Below, in pieces: positions 33,930-43,929 of a stretch of DNA of 64,000 nucleotides; position 1 is the stretch's first letter, and each line of letters starts with the position of its first letter. Source of the DNA: Elmis aenea (taxonomy: Eukaryota > Arthropoda > Insecta > Coleoptera > Elmidae). The DNA is taken from assembly GCA_947652605.1 (NCBI GenBank), contig OX393581.1, positions 45,221,924 to 45,285,923 of the forward strand, given 5' to 3'. The translations under genes and the position numbers were made by a program. The notes under the pieces are model-generated. The model saw only the letters and a program-made list of their open reading frames with translations, was not told the DNA's origin and did no database searches.

Positions 33930-34447
33930 ATTTCTTAACTTAAAACTTGTGTCCATCGTCGAGGAACCCGACTGTACCCAATCTTCTTCAGATTCGCTAC
34001 TAGAACTTGCAGTCTATTACGTCTTCTTCTTCTCTAGAACGTATTGTTTTTGGCCCCATTTTTCTTTCAATTGGGCTTTTCCCTTTGGATTTGTAAAGGA
34101 GAGTAATTCTGGGCACTTTATGTTTTTTAGCTGCAGTAGCTACAGGCATTCCGTCGAACATCCTCTAGAGCAGGGGTCGGCAACATGGTGCTCGCTGGCA
34201 CCCGGGTGCCCGCGAAGCTTTTTGAAAGTGCCCGCCATTAACGTAAAATAACTTGTAAACCCACCACTTTCCCAATGACGCGCTCTTTGTCGCACTATTA
34301 GCTTGGAAAATAAATGAAAAGTGCCCTTTGTCATAAGTTAGCTATTCGAGGTGCCCTTCTTATCAAAAAGGTTGCCGACCCCTGCTCTAGAGCATTTTTT
34401 ATATCTTCTTCAGGATATGCTAACATTTTACCTTTGATGGGAGGCAT
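33930..34447 (-). pseudogene. pogo-like transposase remnant, HTH_psq domain fused to C-terminal tail
   Basis: From an ATG at 34447 the minus strand reads MPPIKGKMLAYPEEDIKNAL, then (after the hAT MITE and a frameshift) GMPVATAAKKHKVPRITLLY and KGKSPIERKMGPKTIRSREE. This is a pipsqueak-type helix-turn-helix DNA-binding domain as in pogo/Tigger/jerky-like transposases, where a KALE.V..G.S...AAKKY.VP..TL motif precedes G.K.PIGRKMGP. It then passes into an acidic tail SSSSESEEDWVQSGSS and stops at about 33936. The catalytic DDE domain that should lie between them is absent, so an internal deletion has joined the two ends. Confidence 0.82.
34171..34384. mobile_element. hAT MITE, 214 bp, inside the pogo-like coding region
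   Basis: Perfect inverted ends CAGGGGTCGGCAAC and GTTGCCGACCCCTG with a perfect palindromic 8-bp duplication CTCTAGAG (34163-34170, 34385-34392). It splits the HTH_psq coding sequence between the NALE and VRRN codons, so it is younger than the pogo-like element. Confidence 0.95.
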
Positions 34448-35847
34448 ATCCACTTAGGTTAAAATCTTTTTCCAAGCAAGAGTTTAAACGCACCAATAGT
34501 TGACAGCCATGTCAACTACTGGTAAACATAAGAGATATGATCACCAGTAGTTGACATACTAAAACCATGGTCAAAAATAACCGCTACACTAATACTTGCA
34601 AGTTTAAAACACTAAATAATAACCAGTAACAACATGTAACAACACAATTATCTATATTAATGTCTTCAAGAAAATAAAAATCACTTCAACAACTTTACTT
34701 ATCTGCTTTAAATCGAATAGAAAAAATTTATATATCTGAATGCTCACAACTTTTTACGTGAAGGATTATGTCATGTCAAAATGACTGTTCTCAGTGTTGT
34801 CAGGATATAAACAAACAAAAGTAAGATACAAAATTACCGGATGGCACTAAACGTGTGGATGTAACAACAACCGAACTGTCTTTATAATGATTTAAAAACT
34901 AACATGTCAACTACTACATCGGTGTCAATTATACCCACATTTACCTTAATTATATTTAAACCAAGTTTGGTATACAGCACCACCTTACAGGTTACCACAT
35001 TCGGTGAGAATGTCAACCCCTACAAGCCACCAGTGTCGGAGTTGTGGGGGTTCAGTTTAAATAAATTTTATAAAAAACTAGTACGGACCTGTTTAAAATC
35101 AAACTCGTACTTGTTTTTGGGTAGAACATTTTATTCTAAAGTGTCTACTAAGTTTTCTTCGTATCTGCCAACGTTTGGCACGGAATTTGATTTTTTACTA
35201 CTTTCGCGACAAATTTGCTCCCAAGTTCGATATAAAAATATCGCGAAACGCAGAAAATTGCAACTTGTAGAGTAAATTCTCATTATTCGTTAATTAAGCG
35301 GAACTTTTTTCCTCATTATTAGTATGTTCTGTTATTAAAAACTTCAAAAATCGGTAATTACTTTTTAATTACGAATATTAGCTATATTTTTAGATCGAAC
35401 AAATTTTTCGCGAAAATGGTAAAATAAATCAAATTCCACGCCAAACGGTGACAGATACGAATAAAACTCAAGAGATACCTTTTGTTTAGAATAAACTGTT
35501 CTACCTAAAAACAAGTTCGAATTTAATTTTGAACCGGGCCGTATTAATTTTTTATAAAAGTTATTAAAACTGAACTCCCACAACTCCACCACTGGTTGCT
35601 TGTGGGGTTTGACATTCTTACCGAATTTGATAACCTGTAAAGTGGTGCTCTATACCAAATTTGGTTTGAATATATCTACTGGTTGAGAAACGGTTAAACA
35701 TTATAGTTATTTTTTCGAAAATTTCAACACTCTGTATCTTTAAAGCGTTTTTGGGCACATGTTGATATGGAATATTCGCTTTAAAAAAGATTTTCTATAG
35801 CCTGTTAAAGTCCTGCTACTAAAAAGTGGACCACCCTGTATAAGGTT

Positions 35848-36118
35848 AAATTAAACTATGGTTTGCTGGTTGTTAACATGTTTATTATTATTTTTTATTA
35901 AAACGTCCTACATGTTTCGCTGACTGAGTTTTGTCAGCATCCTCAGGGAAGTTTCAATGATGATGAAAAAATTATCAATATTTCAACATTATCAATTTTT
36001 TCATCATTGAAACTTCTCCTGAGTATGCTGACAAAAATCAGTCAGCGAAACATGTAGGACGTTTTAATAAAAAATAATAATAAATCTGTTAAAAACCAGC
36101 AACCATAGTTTAATTAAA
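35848..36118. repeat. near-perfect hairpin of Penelope-like 3'-end sequence
   Basis: Two 130-bp arms face each other: AAACTATGGTTTGCTGG, TTATTATTATTTTTTATT, CGTCCTACATGTTTCGCTGA and TGTCAGCATCCTCAG are repeated in complement to 36118, around a central GATGATGAAAAAATT / AATTTTTTCATCATTG stem. GCGAAAC..GACG next to CTGAGGATGCTGAC resembles the 3' untranslated end of Penelope-like elements, which often form inverted partial copies. Confidence 0.6.
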
Positions 36119-36150
36119 CGTTATGATAAAATGACGTCCGTTATTATATT

Positions 36151-36725
36151 AGTTTCGGTATCTAAGAAAAAAATAAAACTCTGGATTTATTGGACGGTAT
36201 CTATATTTTTTTTACATTTTTAATCCGACGTTTCGCTCATGATTTTATAAGCTTTTTCAGCGCTACAAAAGATAACATTTATTTAATTATTTTAATGCAA
36301 TATCTGCATATCAAAGCAACTTAGCAATTTTTAAAAAAAACATTTAAATACAATTCGCAATTACTTATAATAATACTTACAATAAATCGTGGTTATTTTA
36401 ACAAAGATACATGTTGGTCGATCATCAAAGTTTTTTGGTGTGAAATTTGTAATAAACATGAAAAATATTATACGTGATGAACATATACTAATTAAAAGGT
36501 TTTAAATTAACGTTTTTGATTAAGGGATTGTTTATTAGACCCAAATAAATATCAAGATAAATTAAAAAGACGATCACACATTACACAATAAACTTGTACG
36601 TACAAATAAACTAATTTAACAACCTGTAATGTATCTTAAGATGTTAAGCAAAAAGAGGAAAACTGTATAAACAAAAGATACCGTCCAGAAAATCCAGTTT
36701 TATTTTTTTCTTCGATATCGAAACT
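36151..36725. repeat. inverted-repeat element with 50-bp ends
   Basis: AGTTTCGGTATCTAAGAAAA at 36151 and the complement ending ATATCGAAACT at 36725 enclose a TTATTGGACGGTATC / GATACCGTCCAG pair. A GACGTTTCGCT...GCTTTTTCAGCG stretch at 36221-36263 resembles Penelope-like 3' ends. No coding potential. Confidence 0.55.
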
Positions 36726-36735
36726 GTTATAACGT

Positions 36736-37196
36736 TATTTGTATTATTTTAGTGCAGTAGAGTAGGACGGGTAAAAATAGTCTTACAATTAAATTCATAC
36801 CTTAATGATCACTGGCAAACTTTCGGAAATAATAAAACCGAACGAGATTTGTTGGAATATGGAGAGAAGTGTGATTTCATTGATTATAATAACAAAGTTT
36901 CTAATTTCGAAATATTTGCGAACATCTAACGAAAATTCGGGACCCATTTTCCTTCAGTATTGTGTAACCTTTTTCAACGCAGCGCTACTTATTATTACAA
37001 AAGACCAACGTGTACTAATCATTTTAGACTAAGTATAACCAGGAAATCCAAAATTAAATATACCGACTACACCCGATGTTGCCAAATACTCGTATTTCAA
37101 TATTAAGACAGTGGCGGATACAGGTAGAGTAAAAAAAGTGTTTACATCACCCAAAAGTTTCAACACGTTTTAAAAAAATACTTGTTTAAGTTTTGT
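36736..37196. other. no gene; one hAT-like end
   Basis: A CAGTGGCGGATACAGG motif at 37109 is a hAT-type start without an identified partner. The 75-codon frame at 36805-37032 has no recognised domain. Confidence 0.4.
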
Positions 37197-37402
37197 TATA
37201 CAGGGTGAGTCACGACGGACGCCACGGAGTTTTATGGCAAAACGGTATATATTCACCAACTTTTGTCTTAGTTAGATTGTGTAAGTCATTAAGGGCTATA
37301 TTTTAAAAATATTTTCAAACATACAGGGTGCTCCAAAAAAGAGTGGCATAACAAAGTTATATTTTTTTAATGTAACACCCTGTATATTTTTACATTTTTG
37401 GA
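37197..37402. mobile_element. cluster of Tc1/mariner-type ends
   Basis: TA-CAGGGTGAGTCACGACGG at 37199, TA-CAGGGTGCTCCAAAAAAG near 37323, and inward-facing AACACCCTGTATATTTTTAC at 37375 lie within 200 bp. The first two have the spacing seen in foldback element A (2610 and 2733); the third repeats the module at 25018. This is probably half of a composite element whose other arm is lost. Confidence 0.6.
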
Positions 37403-38900
37403 CTCCTCTTTAAATTTACTCAGATTTGTGTAACGTATTTTACAGAAAAATTTATTCATATAAATAATCATTGTCATTAATAGGAGTCATAAAGTCGGAC
37501 ATTTTACTTTATTTCCAATTTTTAAAATAACTGTGTTAAATTGGGGGTATATAGAAAATAAATCCATCACTATGGCATATTCAAAATAAATGTATTTGCA
37601 CTTCTGTTAAGGAATAAAATTTCTATTGACGAAAATAGCAACAGTTTTTAAAGAAATTGCAAGTAAAATGTTTAGAGATAAAAACACCATACATTTTTGT
37701 AATCGTAAACAGCTTTAACTCATCTTTCGCAAAACGTGACTTCAGCCACTTTCAAAATATAAGGCTTAAGTATATTCTATAGAAAAAATTTGATAAATAA
37801 AGGCGAAGACCCAAAATGGCTGTATTTAATGTAATAAACAATTAATAAGTGCAGAAATAAATGATTTTCCGTTACGAAAGCCATGTGCTTTAAAAATAAT
37901 CAGCAATGTTTTTTAAATTTTTATTAACTCCCTTCTATTGTCATTTATTATTAGAGATGGGTCATTATTATAACCATGCTTATTTTATTCGCTAAAGTTC
38001 TAAAGATAAGGAAGCTACATCTAAATAAATCTCTAAAGTTTCTCAACCAGGACATAATTCTCCTACCAACACATATTTGGCCCTTTGTGTTTGACTTTAA
38101 TCCGCTTATATTTTTCTCCTCTTAAATTTCCCAGGTATTTCAGCTATCTCATTTTACCCTTCTTTATTATTTCGCATTTTTCCATATTTATCCAAATACC
38201 GCAACATTCGAAATCCATTCAATCCTGTATTAAGTATTAACACAGAGTCTTATTTTTTCAGATACTGAGCTACGAAGCTTTCACAAAAAAAGTCAATGTT
38301 TATATTCATCGAAACAATCTAAACTAAATTTATTACGCCAAGCGCAAATACGTTAAAAGAGCTTTTTCATATTAAAACACATGTATATCTGGGCAATTAA
38401 CATACTACTATCCAGTAATAATGCTTGTCTGCAATTTCTCACCCAATTAAAATATCAAATTCTTAATCGGACGACAACGACAAAATAAATACGGAGCATG
38501 AGGCGAATATGATAATAAGGGCTATGCAATCAGGAAAATTTTTTGAAGTATTTCGTTTAATTAAAATTTGATATGTTTCAAGTTTGTTATAACATTTCAA
38601 TTAATTGATATTACTTTTTAATTTGGAGAAAGACCGAGCACTTTTTAACGAAGGTAATTTTACTTGTTCAAGGATGTTTGTTAACAGAGGATCCTTTGCG
38701 TTATTTATGATATTCGTGAACAATTAATTAGCTCGGCATTTGTTTTAATTAAATAGAAATGACAAAATACCTCATTTTGAGACCAACTTTTCATGAAAGC
38801 AATATAAAGTACACAAGTAAACAGGCTATATCAAAAATGATTTCTTTACTCTTTTGTATGCTTGTGTTTGTTTGCGTAAAATATTATTAGAGAACCAGGA
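37403..38900. other. 1.5 kb AT-rich DNA, no gene recognised
   Basis: No repeat ends, coding motifs or structured RNA recognised. Confidence 0.4.
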
Positions 38901-38901
38901 A

Positions 38902-39195
38902 GTGTATGAAATACCTTGCGGCACTTGCAAGGGCTCATACATTTGGCAAACAAAATAACGTTAAAAAAGCAACGGGAAGAAAGAAAAGCGGATCGTCCCT
39001 CTATCGATCCATATGTTAACTCTACTGGTCGTGAAATCGATTATAATGGGGCAAAAGTTCTGTAGAGCATTTCTCGTCACGTATCGTCCGGATAGCGATA
39101 GAAAATGAAAGGGTAATGTCCAACATTAAGAAGCAGGACGACGGCCAGCAACTGCCACCCTCATGGAACTCGGTGTTATTAAATTGTAGAAATAA
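38902..39195 (+). pseudogene. Penelope-like element C-terminal fragment (GIY-YIG region)
   Basis: VYEIPCGTCKGSYIWQTK matches the GIY-YIG core with the usual IPC-C-..YIGQTK pattern. IDYNGAKVL follows in the position of the conserved ..DW..KVL block, then MSNIKKQDDGQQLPPSWNSV matches the N.DDG..L...W..V block near the end of Penelope-like polyproteins. Several stops and frameshifts separate these. The minus-strand frame at 39022-39300 is antisense shadow. Confidence 0.7.
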
Positions 39196-39596
39196 ATAAA
39201 TTCGTCCACCACCTATCAGATTAACACAACACCCAGGCTCACAGAGGAACACCAATAACGTCGTTTCACGCGAAGTCAAGCTATTAAACCACAGCAACAA
39301 ATTTTGTTAAGCGATACAAAATAATGACTACGGGCAGTAACCTGAATGTCAGTGTATTTCAAACAAGCGTTTACATAAAGGGGTAGTTCACATGGTGACA
39401 CTACCGTCGTGACATTTAATGCCACGACATCGCTCGACATTCGGTGTCACGGCACTAGGTGTTCACACGTAATATGATAAACCTACTTGAGTGTCACGAC
39501 ATCAAAATAAAAATGGCCGCACTTGTAAGTGCAGCAACGAATGTTATAGAACAGCGTTTCCCAAACTTTTAAACACGCGACCCAAATAATTTTCTA
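39196..39596. other. no gene; possible isolated transposon end
   Basis: GTGTCACGGCACTAG and GTGTCACGACATC repeats at 39395-39505 look like subterminal motifs. CAGCGTTTCCCAAACTTTT at 39552 resembles the start of the 7190 hAT MITE family, without a partner. Confidence 0.4.
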
Positions 39597-39805
39597 GAAA
39601 TTCGATTTTGTCTCTGACGGTTTCATGGCCAACGCGATCGCAAAAATGACCTTTCTATACAAATTTTTCAGTTTTTTCCCTATTTTTCCGAAGGAAATGG
39701 CCAGTGGCACGTATAACTCTGGAAAACATTTAGTTTTGATGTCCTTGATGCAATAAACACAGTCTTAATCAAATTCTAGCGACAACGTATCGTGACTCTC
39801 CCTTG
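39597..39805 (-). repeat. hairpin MITE family B, partial copy
   Basis: Collinear with 4447-4655 and 10850-11050 (GACGGTTTCATGGCCAACGC, AAGGAAATGGCCAGTGGCAC, GACAACGTATCGTGACTCTC). One arm only. Confidence 0.75.
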
Positions 39806-40226
39806 TAAGTGAGTAGGTGCGTTTATTTCCAATTGTGTTTAGTGCACACCCCCACCGCTCGCCATTAGACATGACGCTGACTATACCTATAACTGCAAAT
39901 GCACATAATGCCAAATTTTTTTCCGGTAGGTAATACATTTTGAAACTACGAAAATAATTGATTCCGCTGAGCATACAAAAACTGCCTTAAAAATAAACAA
40001 CGTATAAAAAATTGCATTTGTTAAGATACTTGAACGAACGTGTTCTTCTATTTGCCAAGTAGTGTGAAAATTAAAGCAAAAATGCATGCATTTTTCGAAA
40101 GGACAGTTAATGGAAATTGGATCAGTAATAATGTAATTTCATACGTTTGTAATTGCGAGTTTATTACCATCATAAAGTATAAATTACGATTATTGAAAAT
40201 GGAGCTTATTGTCTATGGCAGGGGTG

Positions 40227-40910
40227 CAGTAGCGTAGCAAGGGGGGGGGCGGTCCGCCCCGGGCGGCACATTTTTTTGGGGCGGCACTTTTAGCATACCC
40301 AAATGGGGTAAAAATGAAATTCTCGGGGTAATGAAAGGATAGTAGATATAATAATCAGTACCGGCGCTATTAAATTCATAAAAATTAATTTTTAAAAAAG
40401 GAATTCTTATCGAAGTTAGAGGATAAAACGGGCTACTTGACCTTTCTTCACTGAAAACCCGCCCCCTTGTAACGACAGAAATTCCAAGTACCTAATAAAC
40501 TTTATAATAGGGTGCCAGCCATTCAATAAAATTATGAAACAATTCATTTATTTAAGCCATTAAATTCCATGCAGTTTAAACTCTATTGTAACAGGGATTT
40601 TTCACCCTGATTAAAAATAATTTCGCGGGAGTGGGGGAGATCTGATTAAAAAAAATAAAAATCAGAAAAGGTTCTACTGTAAAACTGTAATTTTGGAAGA
40701 TGGTTAAGTATTCTACATTATCTAGCTTTGCATTAAAACACGTTTGAACGTCTAAAATTTAAAAAAATTCGCCTGCGGCGCATGTTTTATCCCCCCCCAC
40801 ATTTTCTGTCGATCTCTGCTTGGTTTTGAAAAAAGTTTAGCGACCCTTATTCATAGGGGCGGCAAATTCAGGGACCGTCCCGGGCGGCACAAACTCTAGC
40901 TACGCCACTC
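40227..40910. mobile_element. hAT nonautonomous element, 684 bp, GGGCGGCAC subterminal repeats
   Basis: CAGTAGCGTAGCAAGGGGG at the left and CTAGCTACGCCACTC at the right are inverted. GGGCGGCAC occurs at both ends, including CCGCCCCGGGCGGCAC and GTCCCGGGCGGCAC. The family consensus end is probably CAGTGGCGTAGC. Eight-bp flanks do not match, so the duplication is lost or the ends are slightly off. Shares its GGGCGGCAC region with 6641-6735. Confidence 0.7.
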
Positions 40911-41950
40911 AATGGAAATAAGCAGTAAAATATTGAAATTTTTTCTAAAAAATGTATCCTTATAGGTTAAGCACATTTGTAGGTACAGTAATTTTGGTTC
41001 TACGTGATTAAGTTTACAAAACAATAGTGGAATATAAAGAAGAAATACAAAATTGCGAGAAGGGTGGCCCCAGATGGGAAGATTAAATGCTCTATTTCCT
41101 ATGTCAACGCACAATATATCGTGACAAGATTGTTAAGTATGTACCTAAGTACCTACTAATAACATTGTGAAAGGCTAATGGCATAGAAGCTTAACCTAAT
41201 ACTTTTACAGCCGTAAGACTTATCTATTTATTAGAAAATTAATTAGACTAATATGTCTTTAAAAACTAGAACTCTTTATAGAAAATGATAATTCAAAACT
41301 ATTTTTTTTTAAATACTTAAGGATAAATCCATACGTAATTATGTATGTATTGATTACAAATGTTTGTTTATTGGTTTTCAAATAACATGGTCCTAATGAC
41401 AATATTAATTATCAATACACGAAGCAAAATTTACACAATCCGAAATATGCACAAATATTTATTACTTCAACATAAATTAGCATACTAAATGTAACTGGCA
41501 AAATTTCAATTATCAGCAAACATAACACACTTTAATTACACGTTTTAGCATTCCTAGTTCTGCCAAAAAGGTTTTCATTAATATTTGTCTTATATGCAGT
41601 TTTCCAAGCAAGCTTTTTATGCGTTGTACCTAAATCACTTTTAAATTAAATAATTTTTAAATGAAAAATTCTTTAATATTCTGTTACCAAATAATTCAAC
41701 TTGATTTAACGAGACCGAAATTCCAACGACAAGAAATTTGCTTCGGTTATTCTTATTTTCAAAGCTTACTTAGAATATTAAATTTTTTGTTCACTTACAT
41801 TTATAAACTAAAAATAAATGTATATTTGTAAATTATGAGATATAAAATTTAATAGGAGTATTAGATATAGTGTCGGGGAAAATAAATGAATAAAATAAAC
41901 GTTACTGGTTAAGACCAAAATACTTTAAGACACGATTATTTTAATGCTAA
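40911..41950. other. 1 kb AT-rich DNA, no gene recognised
   Basis: No recognisable coding motifs or element ends. Confidence 0.4.
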
Positions 41951-42124
41951 ATAATTCCATAGCCACCGCTGTTAAAATCAAAATGTGAAATGATTCCTGC
42001 TGATATTTTTACGTAGAATTAGAAAACAATATGTGAAAAGTCATGGCACACTTGGTTTTTGAGATAGCTATACCTAGGTTCACTTAATTTTTTTTTCTCG
42101 CTTCATTGATGTATGGGTTTTTAG

Positions 42125-43476
42125 CAGGGACCCAAACTGCAAAAAAATAACTTTCAGTTCCGGTTATCAGTTTGATAAACTTTTAACTTTTCGGTTTACG
42201 TTTCGAACCTAGTTTTGATTTTATAATGATTCGGTAACCGTTTCGGCGGTAACGGTTCAGTTCTGGTTCAATGCAAAATATGATGCCAAAGCATACTTGT
42301 AATTGGAACTTACTGAAATTTTTCCATTTTTGTTAATATGTAATCAAAATTACGAAAATAAAAAATTTATAATGTCAGATGCCAGAATTAAAAACTGTGA
42401 CTATTGCCACGTTCGCAGAGAACACTGCAATCCTAGCAGTTGATAAGGACATAGAAGCCACGACAAATAAACTTCAGCCAGCCAGTGACCAGATATTCAA
42501 TTGGACCAGGGAATGGAAGATAAAATTAAACGAGGTAAAATCAACTCACATTACTTTTACGAACAAAAACATAAGGAATCCGTTGCCCATCACAATAAAT
42601 GGTAATACTGTTCCTTACGAAAACACTGCAAAATATTTAGGAATAACACTAGACGCTAAACTAAAATGGAAGAAACACGTAAAAAAGAAAAGAACTGAGT
42701 TGGGTCTAAAATATAGGAAATTATATTGGCTGTTGGGGCGCAATTCCCAATTGTCAATATACAAAATATTAATATATAATCAGATCTTGAAACCAGTCTG
42801 GGCGTATGGCATACAACTATGGGGGTGTGCTAAACAGTGTCATATAAGTACAATACAAACATTTCAAAATAAAGTGCTGCGTAACATCGTCAATGCACCA
42901 TGGTACGTACGCAACTGTGACATTCATCGCGATCTAGGTATCAAGGATGTGGCCAGCGAAATTAGAAGATATGCTGCTAAACGTTAGGCGAGACTAAATC
43001 AGCACGTTAACATCGAGGCAATCCAACTTCTTGATGTAAATGACCTGAACAGAAGACTGAAGAGAACAAAGCCACATGAGTTAGTTTAAGGGTTCAAAAA
43101 GCAGAGTACAGTGCGAAAAGTATAGTGCCGTGTGCAAATTAGCAGAAACTCAAGAACACCAATGGGTGAACTTTAGAATTTAAGTTTTTAGTTCTAAGAT
43201 CTGAGAAATAAATTAATGGTTAGTCTCTTATAGACCAGTTTTAATATTTAAGAACGCCACAAGCGAAGTGTAAAAAAAAAAATGTCAAAAAAAAATGGAC
43301 CGAACCGTTGTGTGAACCGGTTGAAGCGGTTTGAACCGATTTACATTAGTCGGTTCGGTTCGATTTTGCGGTTTTGTGATTTTTTAAATATAAGGTTCAA
43401 TTCCGGTTCACGGTTTTTGAAAAAGACAAAGGTTCGTTTCGGTTTTTTTTCAGTTCCGGTTCGGTTTGGGTCCCTG
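42125..43476. mobile_element. hAT MITE (family of 31525), split by a LINE
   Basis: CAGGGACCCAAACTGC and GGTTTGGGTCCCTG ends with a perfect 8-bp duplication GTTTTTAG (42117-42124, 43477-43484). Left and right parts are collinear with 31525-31939. The interruption from 42378 to 43280 is a LINE. Confidence 0.92.
42378..43280 (+). pseudogene. jockey-like LINE, 5'-truncated reverse transcriptase
   Basis: An open frame (42379-42987) begins in the palm: IATFAENTAILA occupies the position of the catalytic FADDTAILA motif, but both aspartates are replaced (E and N at residues 14-15), so the enzyme would be dead. Then come WTREWKIKLNEVKSTHITFT, NTAKYLGITLDAKLKWKKHV, ILKPVWAYGIQLWGCAK and NAPWYVRN. After an in-frame stop at 42985 the frame continues ARLNQHVNIEAIQ to LKRTKPHELV near 43089. 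It ends in an A-tract and is bracketed by AATGTCA (42371-42377, 43281-43287). Confidence 0.9.
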
Positions 43477-43929
43477 GTTTTTAGGTTTATAATTAAAAAT
43501 AAGCAAAGATAAACCTAATAACCCATACATCAATGAAACAAGATTTTTTTTAATGAACCCATAACCAGCCTTGGTTGCCATTTAAAAAAGCTCAAACTTG
43601 GCTTATATCTCAAAAATTAAGTGTGCCATGACGTTTTAGATATATTTTTATAACTCTATGCAAAAATATCTACAGGAATCATTTCACATTTTGGTTTTAA
43701 CATAGGTGACTATGGAATTATTTACCGTTTTAGTTTTTTCAAAATATTTTTTAAAGTTGAAGGTGTAGGTCAAATGTCAAAATGGCATTAAATTTGTCTT
43801 GAAATTCTGCCCGACTTTGCTAAGTTAACCGACTATGTAACTCTTATAATAACAAAGTTACCCAAGCAACACATGTAGATTATTGTCACCGTTTATATTT
43901 TTATTTCAAATGGTCTTTCCAGCGCGACC

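Larger units (their letters stand above)
33106..35838 (-). mobile_element. pogo-like element, 2.7 kb, with internal deletion
   Basis: TA-CAGAGTGGTCCACTTTTTA and TAAAAAGTGGACCACCCTG-TA are inverted ends; complementarity extends about 165 bp (33106-33270 with 35672-35838). It contains the pogo-type transposase remnant at 33930-34447, a hAT MITE at 34171-34384, and a further inverted pair at 34970-35235 / 35385-35665 (blocks CCAAGTTTGGTATACAGCAC and GGCACGGAATTTGATTT). TA duplication and HTH_psq transposase agree on the pogo branch of Tc1/mariner. Confidence 0.8.
41952..43720. mobile_element. foldback element, outermost layer of a three-layer nest
   Basis: Arms 41952-42117 and 43521-43720 are inverted (TTCCATAGCCACC / GGTGACTATGGAA, GGAATCATTTCACATTTTGG and its mirror, CATTGATGTATGGG / CCCATACATCAATG). 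With the inserted hAT MITE removed, the arms run almost to a small loop. Outer ends were not defined precisely. Confidence 0.75.

Noticed and set aside
39022..39300. 92-codon minus-strand frame
   Set aside because: Antisense shadow of the Penelope-like fragment read on the plus strand.
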